DNA of 64,000 nt. Source: Vondammii sp040505895 (GTDB lineage: Bacteria; Pseudomonadota; Gammaproteobacteria; Chromatiales; Chromatiaceae). The notes beneath the pieces were generated by a model. It saw only the letters and a program-made list of their open reading frames with translations. It was not told the origin of the DNA and made no database searches. The DNA is taken from assembly GCA_040505895.1 (NCBI GenBank), contig JBEVXU010000013.1, positions 49,106-113,105 of the forward strand, read 5' to 3'. Positions 18,634 to 26,205 of the stretch are shown here, in pieces. The position numbers and the translations under genes are program-made. The stretch's first letter is position 1; the number at the start of each line of letters is the position of its first letter.

Positions 18634-19452
18634 TCACTCACCCTTGTCCATGTGAACATCCATCTGCGGATAGGGGATGGATATACCGTTGTCATCAAAT
18701 GCGATTTTGATCTTTTCGTTAAGATCGAAGTTCACCGCCCAGTAATCACCACTTTTTACCCAGGGACGCACATTAAAGTTGACACTGCTGTCGGCCAGTT
18801 CGCCTACCACTACCAGTGGTGCAGGGTCTTTCAGTATTCGCTCATCTGCCGCCAGAATAGCTTCCATGATCTCTTTGGCTTTTTTGATGTCATCGTCATA
18901 GCCGATGCCGAAGACCATGTCGATACGGCGGGTCGCTCTGGTTGAGAAATTGGTGATGGTATCGGAGTAGATGGCACCGTTAGGGATTATCACTTCGCGG
19001 TTGTCTCCGGTGCGCATGACAGTGCTGAAGATGCTGATGGTTTCAACCACCCCTGAGGCGCCACCAGCTTCGACGAAGTCACCGCTTTTGAAAGGGCGGA
19101 AGATGATCAGCATCACACCGGCGGCAAAATTCTGCAGTGAGTTCTGCAGTGCCAGACCGACTGCCAGGCCGGCGGCACCGAGCAGGGCGATAAGGGAGGT
19201 GGTATCCACTCCCAACTGGTCTAGTGATGCGATAACGACAAACAGCAGGAGTATGGCGTTGCCGATGGCGAGAACGAAATCGATCAGCATGGCATCCATG
19301 GATGAGCGGGTGAGCAGTTTCCGCACAAGCTTCAGGACGCCTTTGGCCACCCAGCGTCCGACAATGAATATAGCAAGCGCCATCACTATGTTGATGGACC
19401 AGGGGAGGATATAGGTGGTGATCAGTTGGTTGATATCCAGGGACTCAATCAT
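18634..19452 (-). CDS. Small-conductance mechanosensitive channel (MscS family)
   Basis: The 272-residue inner-membrane protein has the compact MscS architecture: three membrane helices at about residues 12-35, 60-80 and 88-115. The pore helix TM3 is glycine/alanine-rich ('LIALLGAAGLAVGLALQNSL'). The cytoplasmic beta domain and vestibule follow, with the family signature 'FRPFKSGDFVEAGGASGVVE' and 'VIIPNGAIYSDTITNFS'. Length is close to that of E. coli MscS (286 residues). It opens under membrane tension to release solutes on hypo-osmotic shock. It stands alone on the minus strand. Confidence 0.93.
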   Translation of the reverse strand: MIESLDINQLITTYILPWSINIVMALAIFIVGRWVAKGVLKLVRKLLTRSSMDAMLIDFVLAIGNAILLLFVVIASLDQLGVDTTSLIALLGAAGLAVGLALQNSLQNFAAGVMLIIFRPFKSGDFVEAGGASGVVETISIFSTVMRTGDNREVIIPNGAIYSDTITNFSTRATRRIDMVFGIGYDDDIKKAKEIMEAILAADERILKDPAPLVVVGELADSSVNFNVRPWVKSGDYWAVNFDLNEKIKIAFDDNGISIPYPQMDVHMDKGE

Positions 19453-19718
19453 TGAAAAACTCCATTATTAGATTCATTTTCAGATACTTATTAGGACTTA
19501 ACGTAACATGAGATAAAGTTAACCCATGGAATATCATCACAGGTCGCGAGCTCTACTTGATAAGTGTGAGTATACAGTGATCATTCAGTGCTCAATTGTA
19601 TAATCTTGTAAAGATAATTCAGGAAATAAGCAGATCACGAATATCCTCCTTCTCTGTAATTGGGGGGGACACCCTCTAATGGAGGGGAGCACAGTTGCCC
19701 CGTATCTGCCAAGCAGCT

Positions 19719-20246
19719 CTACAGATAGAGGCGGCGTAGTATGGTGTCTGGTTCACTGCACTCCCAGATCTCCATGAACTTTTCAGTCATTCCTCGGGCT
19801 GTATAACGGTCATTAAAATCGGCATTGGCCTCATAGCCGGTATAGAGGGGGCGGATGAGGTAGCCACATTCATCGGCCAGCAGGTAGTTCTCCAACTGAT
19901 TGATGTAGTTTGCATGGGGACGGCGAATCTCAATTTTGCTTGTCAACCTACGGGCTAACTCAAGGAGCCTGTGACCCTCTGTCTGAACCCTGTGATTGTC
20001 CTGCAGCAGGATATTGACCTGGCTCAAGGGACCACCGATGGCCAGTTGTTTCACCGCTTCGAGAAAAGGTTGCCGGTCAAACAGCTGGGCATCCAGATCA
20101 AAGGTGAAGATATCCACTCTTCTCACTGCTTGTTCAACCAGTCTCTGGCAAGCCAGTTGGACCTCTTCTATCTCCATGAGGTGAAGCTTTACACCCTGTT
20201 GCCCCAGAGATTGCTCTTCGATGAGACTCAGTGATTCTTCGCTCAT
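19719..20246 (-). CDS. PLD-like/DUF7931-type protein coupled to a GNAT gene
   Basis: The 175-residue cytoplasmic protein resembles the phospholipase D-like fold in small proteins linked to GNAT acetyltransferases ('RRVDIFTFDLDAQLFDRQPF', 'VNILLQDNHRVQTEGHRLLE'). It lacks the HxK(x)4D catalytic motif of true phospholipase D enzymes, so lipase activity is unlikely. The start ATGA overlaps the GNAT stop codon by four bases, a tight translational coupling, so the two proteins probably act together. The specific role is unknown. Confidence 0.7.
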   Translation of the reverse strand: MSEESLSLIEEQSLGQQGVKLHLMEIEEVQLACQRLVEQAVRRVDIFTFDLDAQLFDRQPFLEAVKQLAIGGPLSQVNILLQDNHRVQTEGHRLLELARRLTSKIEIRRPHANYINQLENYLLADECGYLIRPLYTGYEANADFNDRYTARGMTEKFMEIWECSEPDTILRRLYL

Positions 20247-20674
20247 TGCTCCCTCTCCATTCGGTAGTGAATAATTCCCGCTTCAATGAACTGCGGACCG
20301 ACAATGTGAAATCCATGACGTTTGTAGAATTCAACAGCAGTGACCTGGGCATTAAGAAAAAGGGACGGTTCCCCAGTCGGTGGCGGTGACTCCATAAGGC
20401 GGAGGAGAATGGCACTTCCCACCCCTCGGTTACGCCAACTGTCAATTACGGCCATTCGTCCAATTTGTCCACTGGGCAGGCGTCTGCCGGTTCCAATTGG
20501 GCGATTATCGCAATCCAGCGCCAGGACGTGGATTGCATCCTGGTCAAGACTGTCCCACTCCAGTTCCTTTGGCACATGCTGCTCATGAATAAATACCCGT
20601 TCACGCACCCCCGATAGCGCTTCTTGATCGCTACTCCAAAATGCCTGTCGTAGTGAGTACCCGTTATTACTCAT
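20243..20674 (-). CDS. GNAT-family N-acetyltransferase
   Basis: The frame stays open further upstream, but the start at 20674 (MSNNGYSLRQ) gives a normal 143-residue GNAT protein. That ATG overlaps the stop of the roxA-like gene by eight bases (ATGAGTAA). The acetyl-CoA loop is visible as 'IGRMAVIDSWRNRGVGSAIL', with the R/Q-x-x-G-x-G/A pattern, and 'VEFYKRHGFHIVG' gives the C-terminal catalytic segment. The substrate is unknown. It forms an operon with the 2-oxoglutarate oxygenase upstream and the PLD-like gene downstream, each pair overlapping. Confidence 0.87.
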   Translation of the reverse strand: MSNNGYSLRQAFWSSDQEALSGVRERVFIHEQHVPKELEWDSLDQDAIHVLALDCDNRPIGTGRRLPSGQIGRMAVIDSWRNRGVGSAILLRLMESPPPTGEPSLFLNAQVTAVEFYKRHGFHIVGPQFIEAGIIHYRMEREQ

Positions 20675-21842
20675 CGGGAAGCGCAAGGTATCCCTCATTA
20701 TAGAGCTGTGCCATAAGCTGCAGACAGTCATCGTTTTCAAGCCAACTGTCCATCTCATTATAGCTGAGCGTTTTGACCCCGGTGAGTAGTTGCAGGAAAC
20801 CCACCCGCTCTTTGCCAAGGGGATATTCTGTACCATTAACGTAAAGGTAATCGAGCGCCTCACTCCCATTGATAAAGGCGAATCTGGCCCAGCCGTTATG
20901 GCTAATCCGCCCCTGAGATCTGAACTCAGTGAGAAAATCGGTGGGTTGAAGGGGGTGATCTCGTGGATCTACCTGGAGGTGGATTTTTGGCTCGGTTATA
21001 AATCGCCCGAACCAGCGCTCCTGTTGCTGGGGATTCTGGGCGGTAAAGCTTTGGAGCAGGTCGCGTACACTGGTCAGAGAGTGTTGGCTTATTTCCGCTT
21101 TAGCCTGTTGTAGTTGAAGTGATCCGTCACGATAGCGCCCATCAGGCACCTGGCACTGAATCAGTTCATCAAACCAGGCCGATGCCATCTCTTGGAAGGT
21201 GGGGGCGCGAAAACCGACGGAGCAGGTCATACAGCCGTCGCCCTCGGCGATTCCCCAGTGTGGTACGTTAGGGGGTAAGTAGAGGACATCACCTGGTTTC
21301 ATCAACCACTCGTTATCCGGGTTTATCTCTGGCAGTATGCGGAGATCCAGTCCCGGAATATGGTTACTCTCCTTACCCGGCTGGGAGTCAACCAGCCAGC
21401 GCCGCTCACCTTCCACCTGAATGAGAAAGACATCGTAGTCATCTATGTGGGGGCCAACGGAGCCCTGATCCGCCGCATAACTGATCATGATGTCATCCAG
21501 GCGCCAATCCGGGATAAATTGAAATGGCCCCAGTAGGTCAGCCACTTCCTCGATATGCTTGTCCACATCCTGGACAAGAAGGGTCCAGTGGCTCTCAGGG
21601 AGTGATGCAAAATCCGCCTCGCTGAAAGGCCCCGTGCGCCCCTCCCAGGGTTTACTTCCATCCTTCTCAAGGACGATACGGGATTCGATCTCCTCTTCGC
21701 AGGCCAAACCGGCCAACTCTTCAGCAGTTAGTGGGCAGTGGTATCCGGCGAGCCCTCCCGGCATAAGGAGAGGACGTTGCTGCCAGAAGTCTCTGAGAAA
21801 GGTGTCGGCAGTCAGTTCGCCGGGAAAGTTTAGGTGCATCAT
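20667..21842 (-). CDS. roxA: Ribosomal oxygenase RoxA/YcfD (uL16 arginine 3-hydroxylase)
   Basis: The 391-residue JmjC-type cupin matches the YcfD/RoxA family, whose E. coli member hydroxylates an arginine of ribosomal protein uL16 using Fe(II), O2 and 2-oxoglutarate. The iron ligands are visible as His132 and Asp134 in 'GPHIDDYDVF' and His195 in 'PPNVPHWGI'. N-terminal 'FLRDFWQQRPLLMPGG' is a family hallmark. A winged-helix-like C-terminal half follows ('GRISHNGWARFAFING'). Length agrees with the family (373 residues in E. coli). A second in-frame Met at residue 2 makes the exact start ambiguous by one codon. It is the first gene of an overlapping three-gene operon. Confidence 0.9.
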   Translation of the reverse strand: MMHLNFPGELTADTFLRDFWQQRPLLMPGGLAGYHCPLTAEELAGLACEEEIESRIVLEKDGSKPWEGRTGPFSEADFASLPESHWTLLVQDVDKHIEEVADLLGPFQFIPDWRLDDIMISYAADQGSVGPHIDDYDVFLIQVEGERRWLVDSQPGKESNHIPGLDLRILPEINPDNEWLMKPGDVLYLPPNVPHWGIAEGDGCMTCSVGFRAPTFQEMASAWFDELIQCQVPDGRYRDGSLQLQQAKAEISQHSLTSVRDLLQSFTAQNPQQQERWFGRFITEPKIHLQVDPRDHPLQPTDFLTEFRSQGRISHNGWARFAFINGSEALDYLYVNGTEYPLGKERVGFLQLLTGVKTLSYNEMDSWLENDDCLQLMAQLYNEGYLALPDE

Positions 21843-22188
21843 TGCTCTGCTGTTCGCTTGTTGGGTAGTAGGATGTTACAAGATTATACATTTGGTGCTG
21901 GAAAATCAGGATACACTTATCTCCAGTGATTGAGAGTGTATTACGAAGGAATTTTCCTGTTGTATCTCTATATCGTGACTATACTTGGCATTGGTACAGT
22001 CATGATGCTGTAGCAAGTCACAGGACTACGGCGTGGGGTCTCTTTTTAAATTACTGGATATCGCTATTACGCTGTGACATTCTTAACCAGAACGAGCGTA
22101 TTTATAACCACTCGCATCTACAGGGTGAGTGTGGTCATGACACCGTCTCATAGTTATGGATGCTGTAAACGATTAAGTGAGGAAAAAA
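21843..22188. other. Intergenic region upstream of the OmpA-like gene
   Basis: These 346 bases separate divergent genes. I see no convincing gene; a 75-codon frame at 21926-22153 has no ribosome binding site and an implausible composition. A -10-like TATACT is present at 21980-21985 in the direction of the OmpA-like gene, but no good -35 is paired with it. Confidence 0.4.
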
Positions 22189-22941
22189 ATGAATCAGAAA
22201 AAGATTGTTGCACTGCTCGCTCCACTTGGGCTGGTAGCGGGTATGTCAGTCACCACGGCTGGTATTACAGCTGAAGGCAACACCTATGCACAGGATGTTA
22301 CCAGCAGTGTCGTAAGGAGTGGCTACGGTGAATGCTGGCAGTCGGCCGGTGGAGCTATGGCGAGTCTTCCCGAGTGTGGAGATGTTGTCGATTCTGACGG
22401 TGATGGCGTTTATGACGATAAGGATAAGTGCCCGGGAACACCAAAGGGGGTCTCTGTTGACGCCATGGGTTGTCCTCTCGATAGTGACGGTGATGGTGTA
22501 CTTGACTATAAAGACAAGTGTCCGGGAACACGTCGTGGTGCAAAGGTTGACATGAACGGTTGCGAAATTGTTGCAGCCAAGCCGGCACCAATAGGGAAGG
22601 TTGTTATAAGCGATGTGATGCTGTTTGGTTTTGACAGCGCCGTACTTAAGGATGGCGCAACCAGTGCTATTGATCGTGCCTATGCCCAATTCCAGGGTAA
22701 CGCGCATGTGGCAAAGGTGGTTATCACCGGGCATACCGACAGCAAGGGTTCTGAAGCGTACAATCAGGTACTGTCAGAAGAGAGAGCTAAAGCCGTTCTC
22801 ACCTATTTGGTTAACAGTGGTGCTAACAGCGGGATGCTTGAAGCCAGAGGCATGGGTGAATCTCAGCCTGCGATGAGCAACGATACTGAGCAGATGCGTC
22901 AGTTCAATCGTCGTGTTGAGTTCCATGCAATTATGAAATAG
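22189..22941 (+). CDS. OmpA-family outer-membrane protein with thrombospondin type 3-like repeats
   Basis: The start is placed at 22189 (MNQKKIVALL): the in-frame GTG four codons upstream overlaps the ribosome binding site (gtgagg). The 250-residue protein has a signal peptide of about 27 residues. Two calcium-binding acidic repeats follow ('DSDGDGVYDDKDKCPGTPKG' and 'DSDGDGVLDYKDKCPGTRRG'). The C-terminal OmpA domain (from about residue 140) has the peptidoglycan-binding signature 'VVITGHTDSKGSEAYNQVLS' and the terminal 'QFNRRVEF'. There is no eight-strand barrel, so it is a periplasmic or outer-membrane-attached cell-wall linker. It ends in its own terminator. Confidence 0.9.
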   Translation: MNQKKIVALLAPLGLVAGMSVTTAGITAEGNTYAQDVTSSVVRSGYGECWQSAGGAMASLPECGDVVDSDGDGVYDDKDKCPGTPKGVSVDAMGCPLDSDGDGVLDYKDKCPGTRRGAKVDMNGCEIVAAKPAPIGKVVISDVMLFGFDSAVLKDGATSAIDRAYAQFQGNAHVAKVVITGHTDSKGSEAYNQVLSEERAKAVLTYLVNSGANSGMLEARGMGESQPAMSNDTEQMRQFNRRVEFHAIMK

Positions 22942-22973
22942 GCTTTATCAGCCGGAGAGGGTAACTTCTCCAT

Positions 22974-23011
22974 AAAAAAGCCACCCCTGCTCGGCAAGGG
23001 TGGCTTTTTTT
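22974..23011 (+). terminator. Rho-independent terminator between the OmpA-like gene and purB
   Basis: A stem of about ten base pairs (aaagccaccct-type arm near 22977-22987 pairing with agggtggcttt near 22997-23007) is followed by a run of T, and by A on the other side. The element lies between convergent genes and can act in both directions. Confidence 0.9.
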
Positions 23012-23030
23012 ATCGATATAGGAACAAACG

Positions 23031-24398
23031 TCAGATGTTTTTTGCCTGCTCCACTGCGTTGCCGATGTAGCTTGCCGGGGTTAACTTGCTCAACTCCTCT
23101 TTGGCCGCTTCCGGCATATCCAGCTCAGCTACAAATGCTCTAAGCTCCTCAGGGCCGATACGCTGCCCCCGCGTTAGCTCTTTCAGCTTCTCATAGGGTT
23201 TTTCTATGCCGTAACGGCGCATCACCGTCTGAATTGGTTCTGCCAGCACTTCCCAATTATCGTCTAGGTCTGCTGCGAGTTTTTCACTGTTTGCCTCCAG
23301 TTTGCTGATGCCGCGCATCACCGATTGCAGGGCGATGCTGGTATAGGCAAAACCGACGCCCATATTTCGCAGTACAGTGGAGTCGGTAAGGTCGCGTTGC
23401 CAACGTGACATCGGAAGTTTCAGAGCCAAGTGGTCAAACAGTGCATTGGCGATACCCAAGTTACCTTCACCGTTCTCAAAGTCGATCGGATTCACCTTGT
23501 GAGGCATGGTCGATGAGCCCACCTCACCTGCGATGGTCCTCTGCTTGAAATAGCCGATGGAGATGTAACTCCAGATATCGCGGCAGAAATCGATAACAAT
23601 ATTGTTAAAGCGTGAAACCGCATCAAATAACTCCGCCATATAATCATGGGGCTCAATCTGTATGGTGTAGGGGTTCCAGGTCAGACCGAGAGATTCGATA
23701 AACTCTTTGGCAAAAGTCGGCCAGTCGAGATTAGGATAGGCTGAAAGGTGGGCGTTATAGTTACCTACGGCACCATTTATCTTGCCCATCATGGCAACTC
23801 CCGCCGCCTGATCACGCTGACGCTGTAGCCGGTAAACTACGTTCGCCATCTCTTTGCCAAGGGTGGTGGGGGAGGCGGGTTGACCGTGGGTGCGTGAGAG
23901 CATCGGTTTATCGGCATGCTCATGTGCCAACTGACGGATCGCCTTGATCAGCTCATCCATCTGTGGGATTAGCATCTGACCGCGTCCCTCTCTGAGCATC
24001 AATGCATGGGAGAGGTTGTTGATATCCTCTGATGTACAGGCGAAGTGAATAAACTCACTGACCGCTTCCAACTCCTGATTCCCGGCAATTTTCTCCTTAA
24101 GGAGATATTCAACCGCCTTCACGTCGTGGTTGGTGGTGCGCTCAATGTTTTTTACCCGCTGGGCATCTTCGGTGGTGAAGTTTTCCACAATACCATTGAG
24201 GACGTTGTTGGCGTGCCCACTCAGTGGAGGAACTTCAACAATTTCCTGGTGAGCTGCAAGTGCTTGCAACCAGCGTACTTCAACCAGAACACGATGTCTG
24301 ATCAAACCATACTCACTGAAGATTGGGCGTAAATCAGCTGTTTTGCCGCCGTAACGGCCATCAACAGGGGAAACCGCGGTAAGTGTAGAGAGGTCCAT
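23031..24398 (-). CDS. purB: Adenylosuccinate lyase
   Basis: Two ATG codons are possible. The one at 24398 is preferred because AGGATG gives a ribosome binding site at proper spacing and the resulting MDLSTLTAVSPVDGRYG matches the usual start. The 455-residue enzyme makes AMP from adenylosuccinate and AICAR from SAICAR, each with release of fumarate. Family motifs visible are 'TSEDINNLSHALML', 'TVARTHGQ'-type 'LSRTHGQPASPTTLGKEMAN' and the catalytic flexible loop 'GEVGSSTMPHKVNPIDFENG'. It lies in the purB-hflD-mnmA-rluE block typical of Gammaproteobacteria, although the LEA-like gene and a relic are inserted here. Confidence 0.97.
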   Translation of the reverse strand: MDLSTLTAVSPVDGRYGGKTADLRPIFSEYGLIRHRVLVEVRWLQALAAHQEIVEVPPLSGHANNVLNGIVENFTTEDAQRVKNIERTTNHDVKAVEYLLKEKIAGNQELEAVSEFIHFACTSEDINNLSHALMLREGRGQMLIPQMDELIKAIRQLAHEHADKPMLSRTHGQPASPTTLGKEMANVVYRLQRQRDQAAGVAMMGKINGAVGNYNAHLSAYPNLDWPTFAKEFIESLGLTWNPYTIQIEPHDYMAELFDAVSRFNNIVIDFCRDIWSYISIGYFKQRTIAGEVGSSTMPHKVNPIDFENGEGNLGIANALFDHLALKLPMSRWQRDLTDSTVLRNMGVGFAYTSIALQSVMRGISKLEANSEKLAADLDDNWEVLAEPIQTVMRRYGIEKPYEKLKELTRGQRIGPEELRAFVAELDMPEAAKEELSKLTPASYIGNAVEQAKNI

Positions 24399-24599
24399 GA
24401 GCATCCTAAATATTAATAAAGTTCAAAACAGTTTGATTATATCACCCCCATAAATCCCCTAGGGTCCTTATTGCTCATTTTTTTGATAGTTCGTGCTGCA
24501 CTGCAATAAATCTGATGCTTTTATCAACAGCAGGTGACGATTACGGTCTCTCCCTGTCTTATGGGATGTCATTTGTTTATCAGCCGGAGGATTTTCTCA

Positions 24600-24788
24600 G
24601 TGCTTGAACATTATAGAAAACATGTCAAGGAGCGTGCTGTTGAAGGTATTCCACCACTACCGCTTGATCCAGGAATGGAAGAGATTAATACCATGTCAGA
24701 TGATATCTACCGTTATCTCAACTTCGATCAGATCGATACTTGTCAGACGACTACGTTGGCTGATATTCCGGTAGTGATTGAGAGTTAG
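24600..24788 (+). pseudogene. acnB: Collapsed acnB: N-terminus fused in frame to C-terminus
   Basis: From GTG 24600, with the ribosome binding site GGAGG about ten bases upstream, a 62-codon frame reads VLEHYRKHVKERAVEGIPPL. This is the start typical of aconitase B (LEEYRKHVAERAAEGI type). After about residue 27 it continues as 'DDIYRYLNFDQID', which resembles the extreme C-terminus of AcnB (DTYRYLNFNQL type). Full AcnB has about 860 residues, so roughly 800 codons between the two ends are absent, yet the frame stays open and the expression signals look intact. I read it as an internal in-frame deletion of acnB. The alternative is a short peptide of independent function. The functional aconitase must be encoded elsewhere. 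Confidence 0.62.
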
Positions 24789-24815
24789 CTTGGATCAAGA
24801 TTGCGGGAATTGTAA

Positions 24816-25241
24816 TCAGATATTATGTGATTTCACCGGTGCAGGCTCGGCGCTGTTCTCTTTGGTTACGTTCTTATAAATCTCCTTGGATTTATCCACG
24901 ATGGCACCGCTCACCTCACCGGCTTTATCAACAGCAGCACTGCCCATCTCCTTACCGCCTTCGTAGGCATCACCCGCTACTTCTTTGGTGCTGTCCCAGG
25001 CAGAACTGCTCTTATCGGCCACGACGGAGCCCGCTTCTCCACCGCTCTCTTTAGCCGACTGGTAGAGAGACTTGGATTTATCAACAGCCTGCCCGGTTAC
25101 CTCTTTTGTCTTCTCCCAGACCTTGTTGCCAAGTGTCTTGGCGGATTCCACCACACCGGGTTCGCTGCTACTGTTACTCTCTGCAACACAGTTAGCCGAG
25201 AGTGAAAGGGCGAGAATAAGTATGGAAATAGGTCGAATCAT
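24816..25241 (-). CDS. Exported LEA-like amphipathic-repeat protein
   Basis: The 141-residue protein has a signal peptide (MIRPISILILALSLSANCVA, cleavage near residue 20-21). A low-complexity region rich in Lys, Glu, Ala, Ser and Thr follows, with recurring 'DKS/K..Y..AKE' and 'VVADKSSSAWDSTKEVAGDA'-like units. This pattern resembles group 3 LEA or YtxH-like helical proteins, which protect membranes or proteins during drying or osmotic stress. The cysteine at residue 18 does not have lipobox context. A role as periplasmic stress protectant is inference. It is monocistronic and convergent with the acnB relic. Confidence 0.72.
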   Translation of the reverse strand: MIRPISILILALSLSANCVAESNSSSEPGVVESAKTLGNKVWEKTKEVTGQAVDKSKSLYQSAKESGGEAGSVVADKSSSAWDSTKEVAGDAYEGGKEMGSAAVDKAGEVSGAIVDKSKEIYKNVTKENSAEPAPVKSHNI

Positions 25242-25267
25242 TGGTTGCTCCAGATAATAATTTTCTT

Positions 25268-25412
25268 GATTAGCACGAATATTCAGCTATGAAACCGTAG
25301 GAGCGGCTTTAGCCGCGATCAGTGTCAAGTCGAAGCATGGATCGCGGCTAAAGCCGCTCCTACATGTGCGATCATCGGGCGCTTATGCGATAGCTGAACA
25401 TTCGTACTAATC
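25268..25412. repeat. REP-like nested palindrome
   Basis: A perfect 24-bp inverted repeat starts with gtaggagcggctttagccgc (25297-25320 against 25340-25363), with a 19-bp loop. It is nested inside a second inverted pair of 23 bp with two mismatches (25268-25290 against 25390-25412). The inner arm is the well-known 'gtaggagcgg' REP type of gammaproteobacteria. The remaining bases of this 319-bp gap (25242-25560) hold no gene that I can see. Confidence 0.8.
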
Positions 25413-25560
25413 AATATGATTTTTTACAATCTAACATGTGATGGGTGACCGAAATGCGCACCTGTTTACACTTCAGGGCATCAGTTGTAACGGCTATGCA
25501 TAATTACCATTATCAACGGTAACTCAGCTTCATGAGGATTCTAGGTTCAGGGTAGTTACT

Positions 25561-26178
25561 TCACTTGTTGGAAAGGATATCTTCAATCTCTCGCTGTAGT
25601 CGTTTCCGCCCAAGCAGAATCTGTAGACGTCCGCCTCCACACTGACGCCAAAGTATAGCGGAACGGATACCGGCGAGCAGCAGGGCTCGTATTCTGTTTA
25701 CATTTTCCTGGTTCTGCAGGTGCAGGGGCTCTCCCTGAACCATTACCCTTGGTTTGAGTGTGCTGATGGTATTGGCGTAGATATCCGCCAATTGGGCAAT
25801 GATGTTGGTATGCAGCAGGTGATAATGCTCCAGACGTCCGGTGGCTTGTTCTATACCCTGTGAGATCGACTCGGCCATCGCGCTGTTCTTTGATAACTTT
25901 CTTTCAAGATGCAGCAGAGTGATGACATAGCGTGTCACCTCACCCTCTTTCTCCCGGCCGTTTGTGAGCTGATTGAGCAGTGTGATGAGTCCGGTGGTGA
26001 TACCGGAAGTACCGCCATAGACTGCCTCCACCGACGCTGCATCGATCTGAAAAAGGCTGTGGATACTCGCTTCCATCGCACTGCTTTCAGCAATGCCGTG
26101 GCGTGCAATACGGGAAGCGAGTTTTGCCGCCTGGTAAACCCCGGCGATGGCAATGGCTCTGTCTCTCTCTGTTTTCAT
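25561..26178 (-). CDS. hflD: HflD family protein
   Basis: The 205-residue all-helical protein matches HflD, whose E. coli member binds phage lambda CII and affects lysogenisation, and whose cellular role is poorly understood. Family features seen are the N-terminal 'RDRAIAIAGVYQAAKLASRI', 'VYGGTSGITTGLITLLNQL' and the C-terminal 'NRIRALLLAGIRSAILWRQC' with 'GGGRLQILLGRKRL'. Length agrees with the family (about 208-213). It lies 27 bp downstream of mnmA, the conserved arrangement, and the two are very probably co-transcribed. Confidence 0.93.
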   Translation of the reverse strand: MKTERDRAIAIAGVYQAAKLASRIARHGIAESSAMEASIHSLFQIDAASVEAVYGGTSGITTGLITLLNQLTNGREKEGEVTRYVITLLHLERKLSKNSAMAESISQGIEQATGRLEHYHLLHTNIIAQLADIYANTISTLKPRVMVQGEPLHLQNQENVNRIRALLLAGIRSAILWRQCGGGRLQILLGRKRLQREIEDILSNK

Positions 26179-26205
26179 ATCTTCATCATGTTTTAAGTTT
26201 GGTTC

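Noticed and set aside
20675..20869. N-terminal extension of the GNAT gene
   Set aside because: It runs antisense-free through the end of the roxA-like gene in another frame and has no family similarity; the start at 20674 gives a normal GNAT with a coupled overlap.
21926..22153. 75-codon open frame upstream of the OmpA-like gene
   Set aside because: No ribosome binding site, odd composition (many Trp, His, Cys) and no similarity to known proteins.
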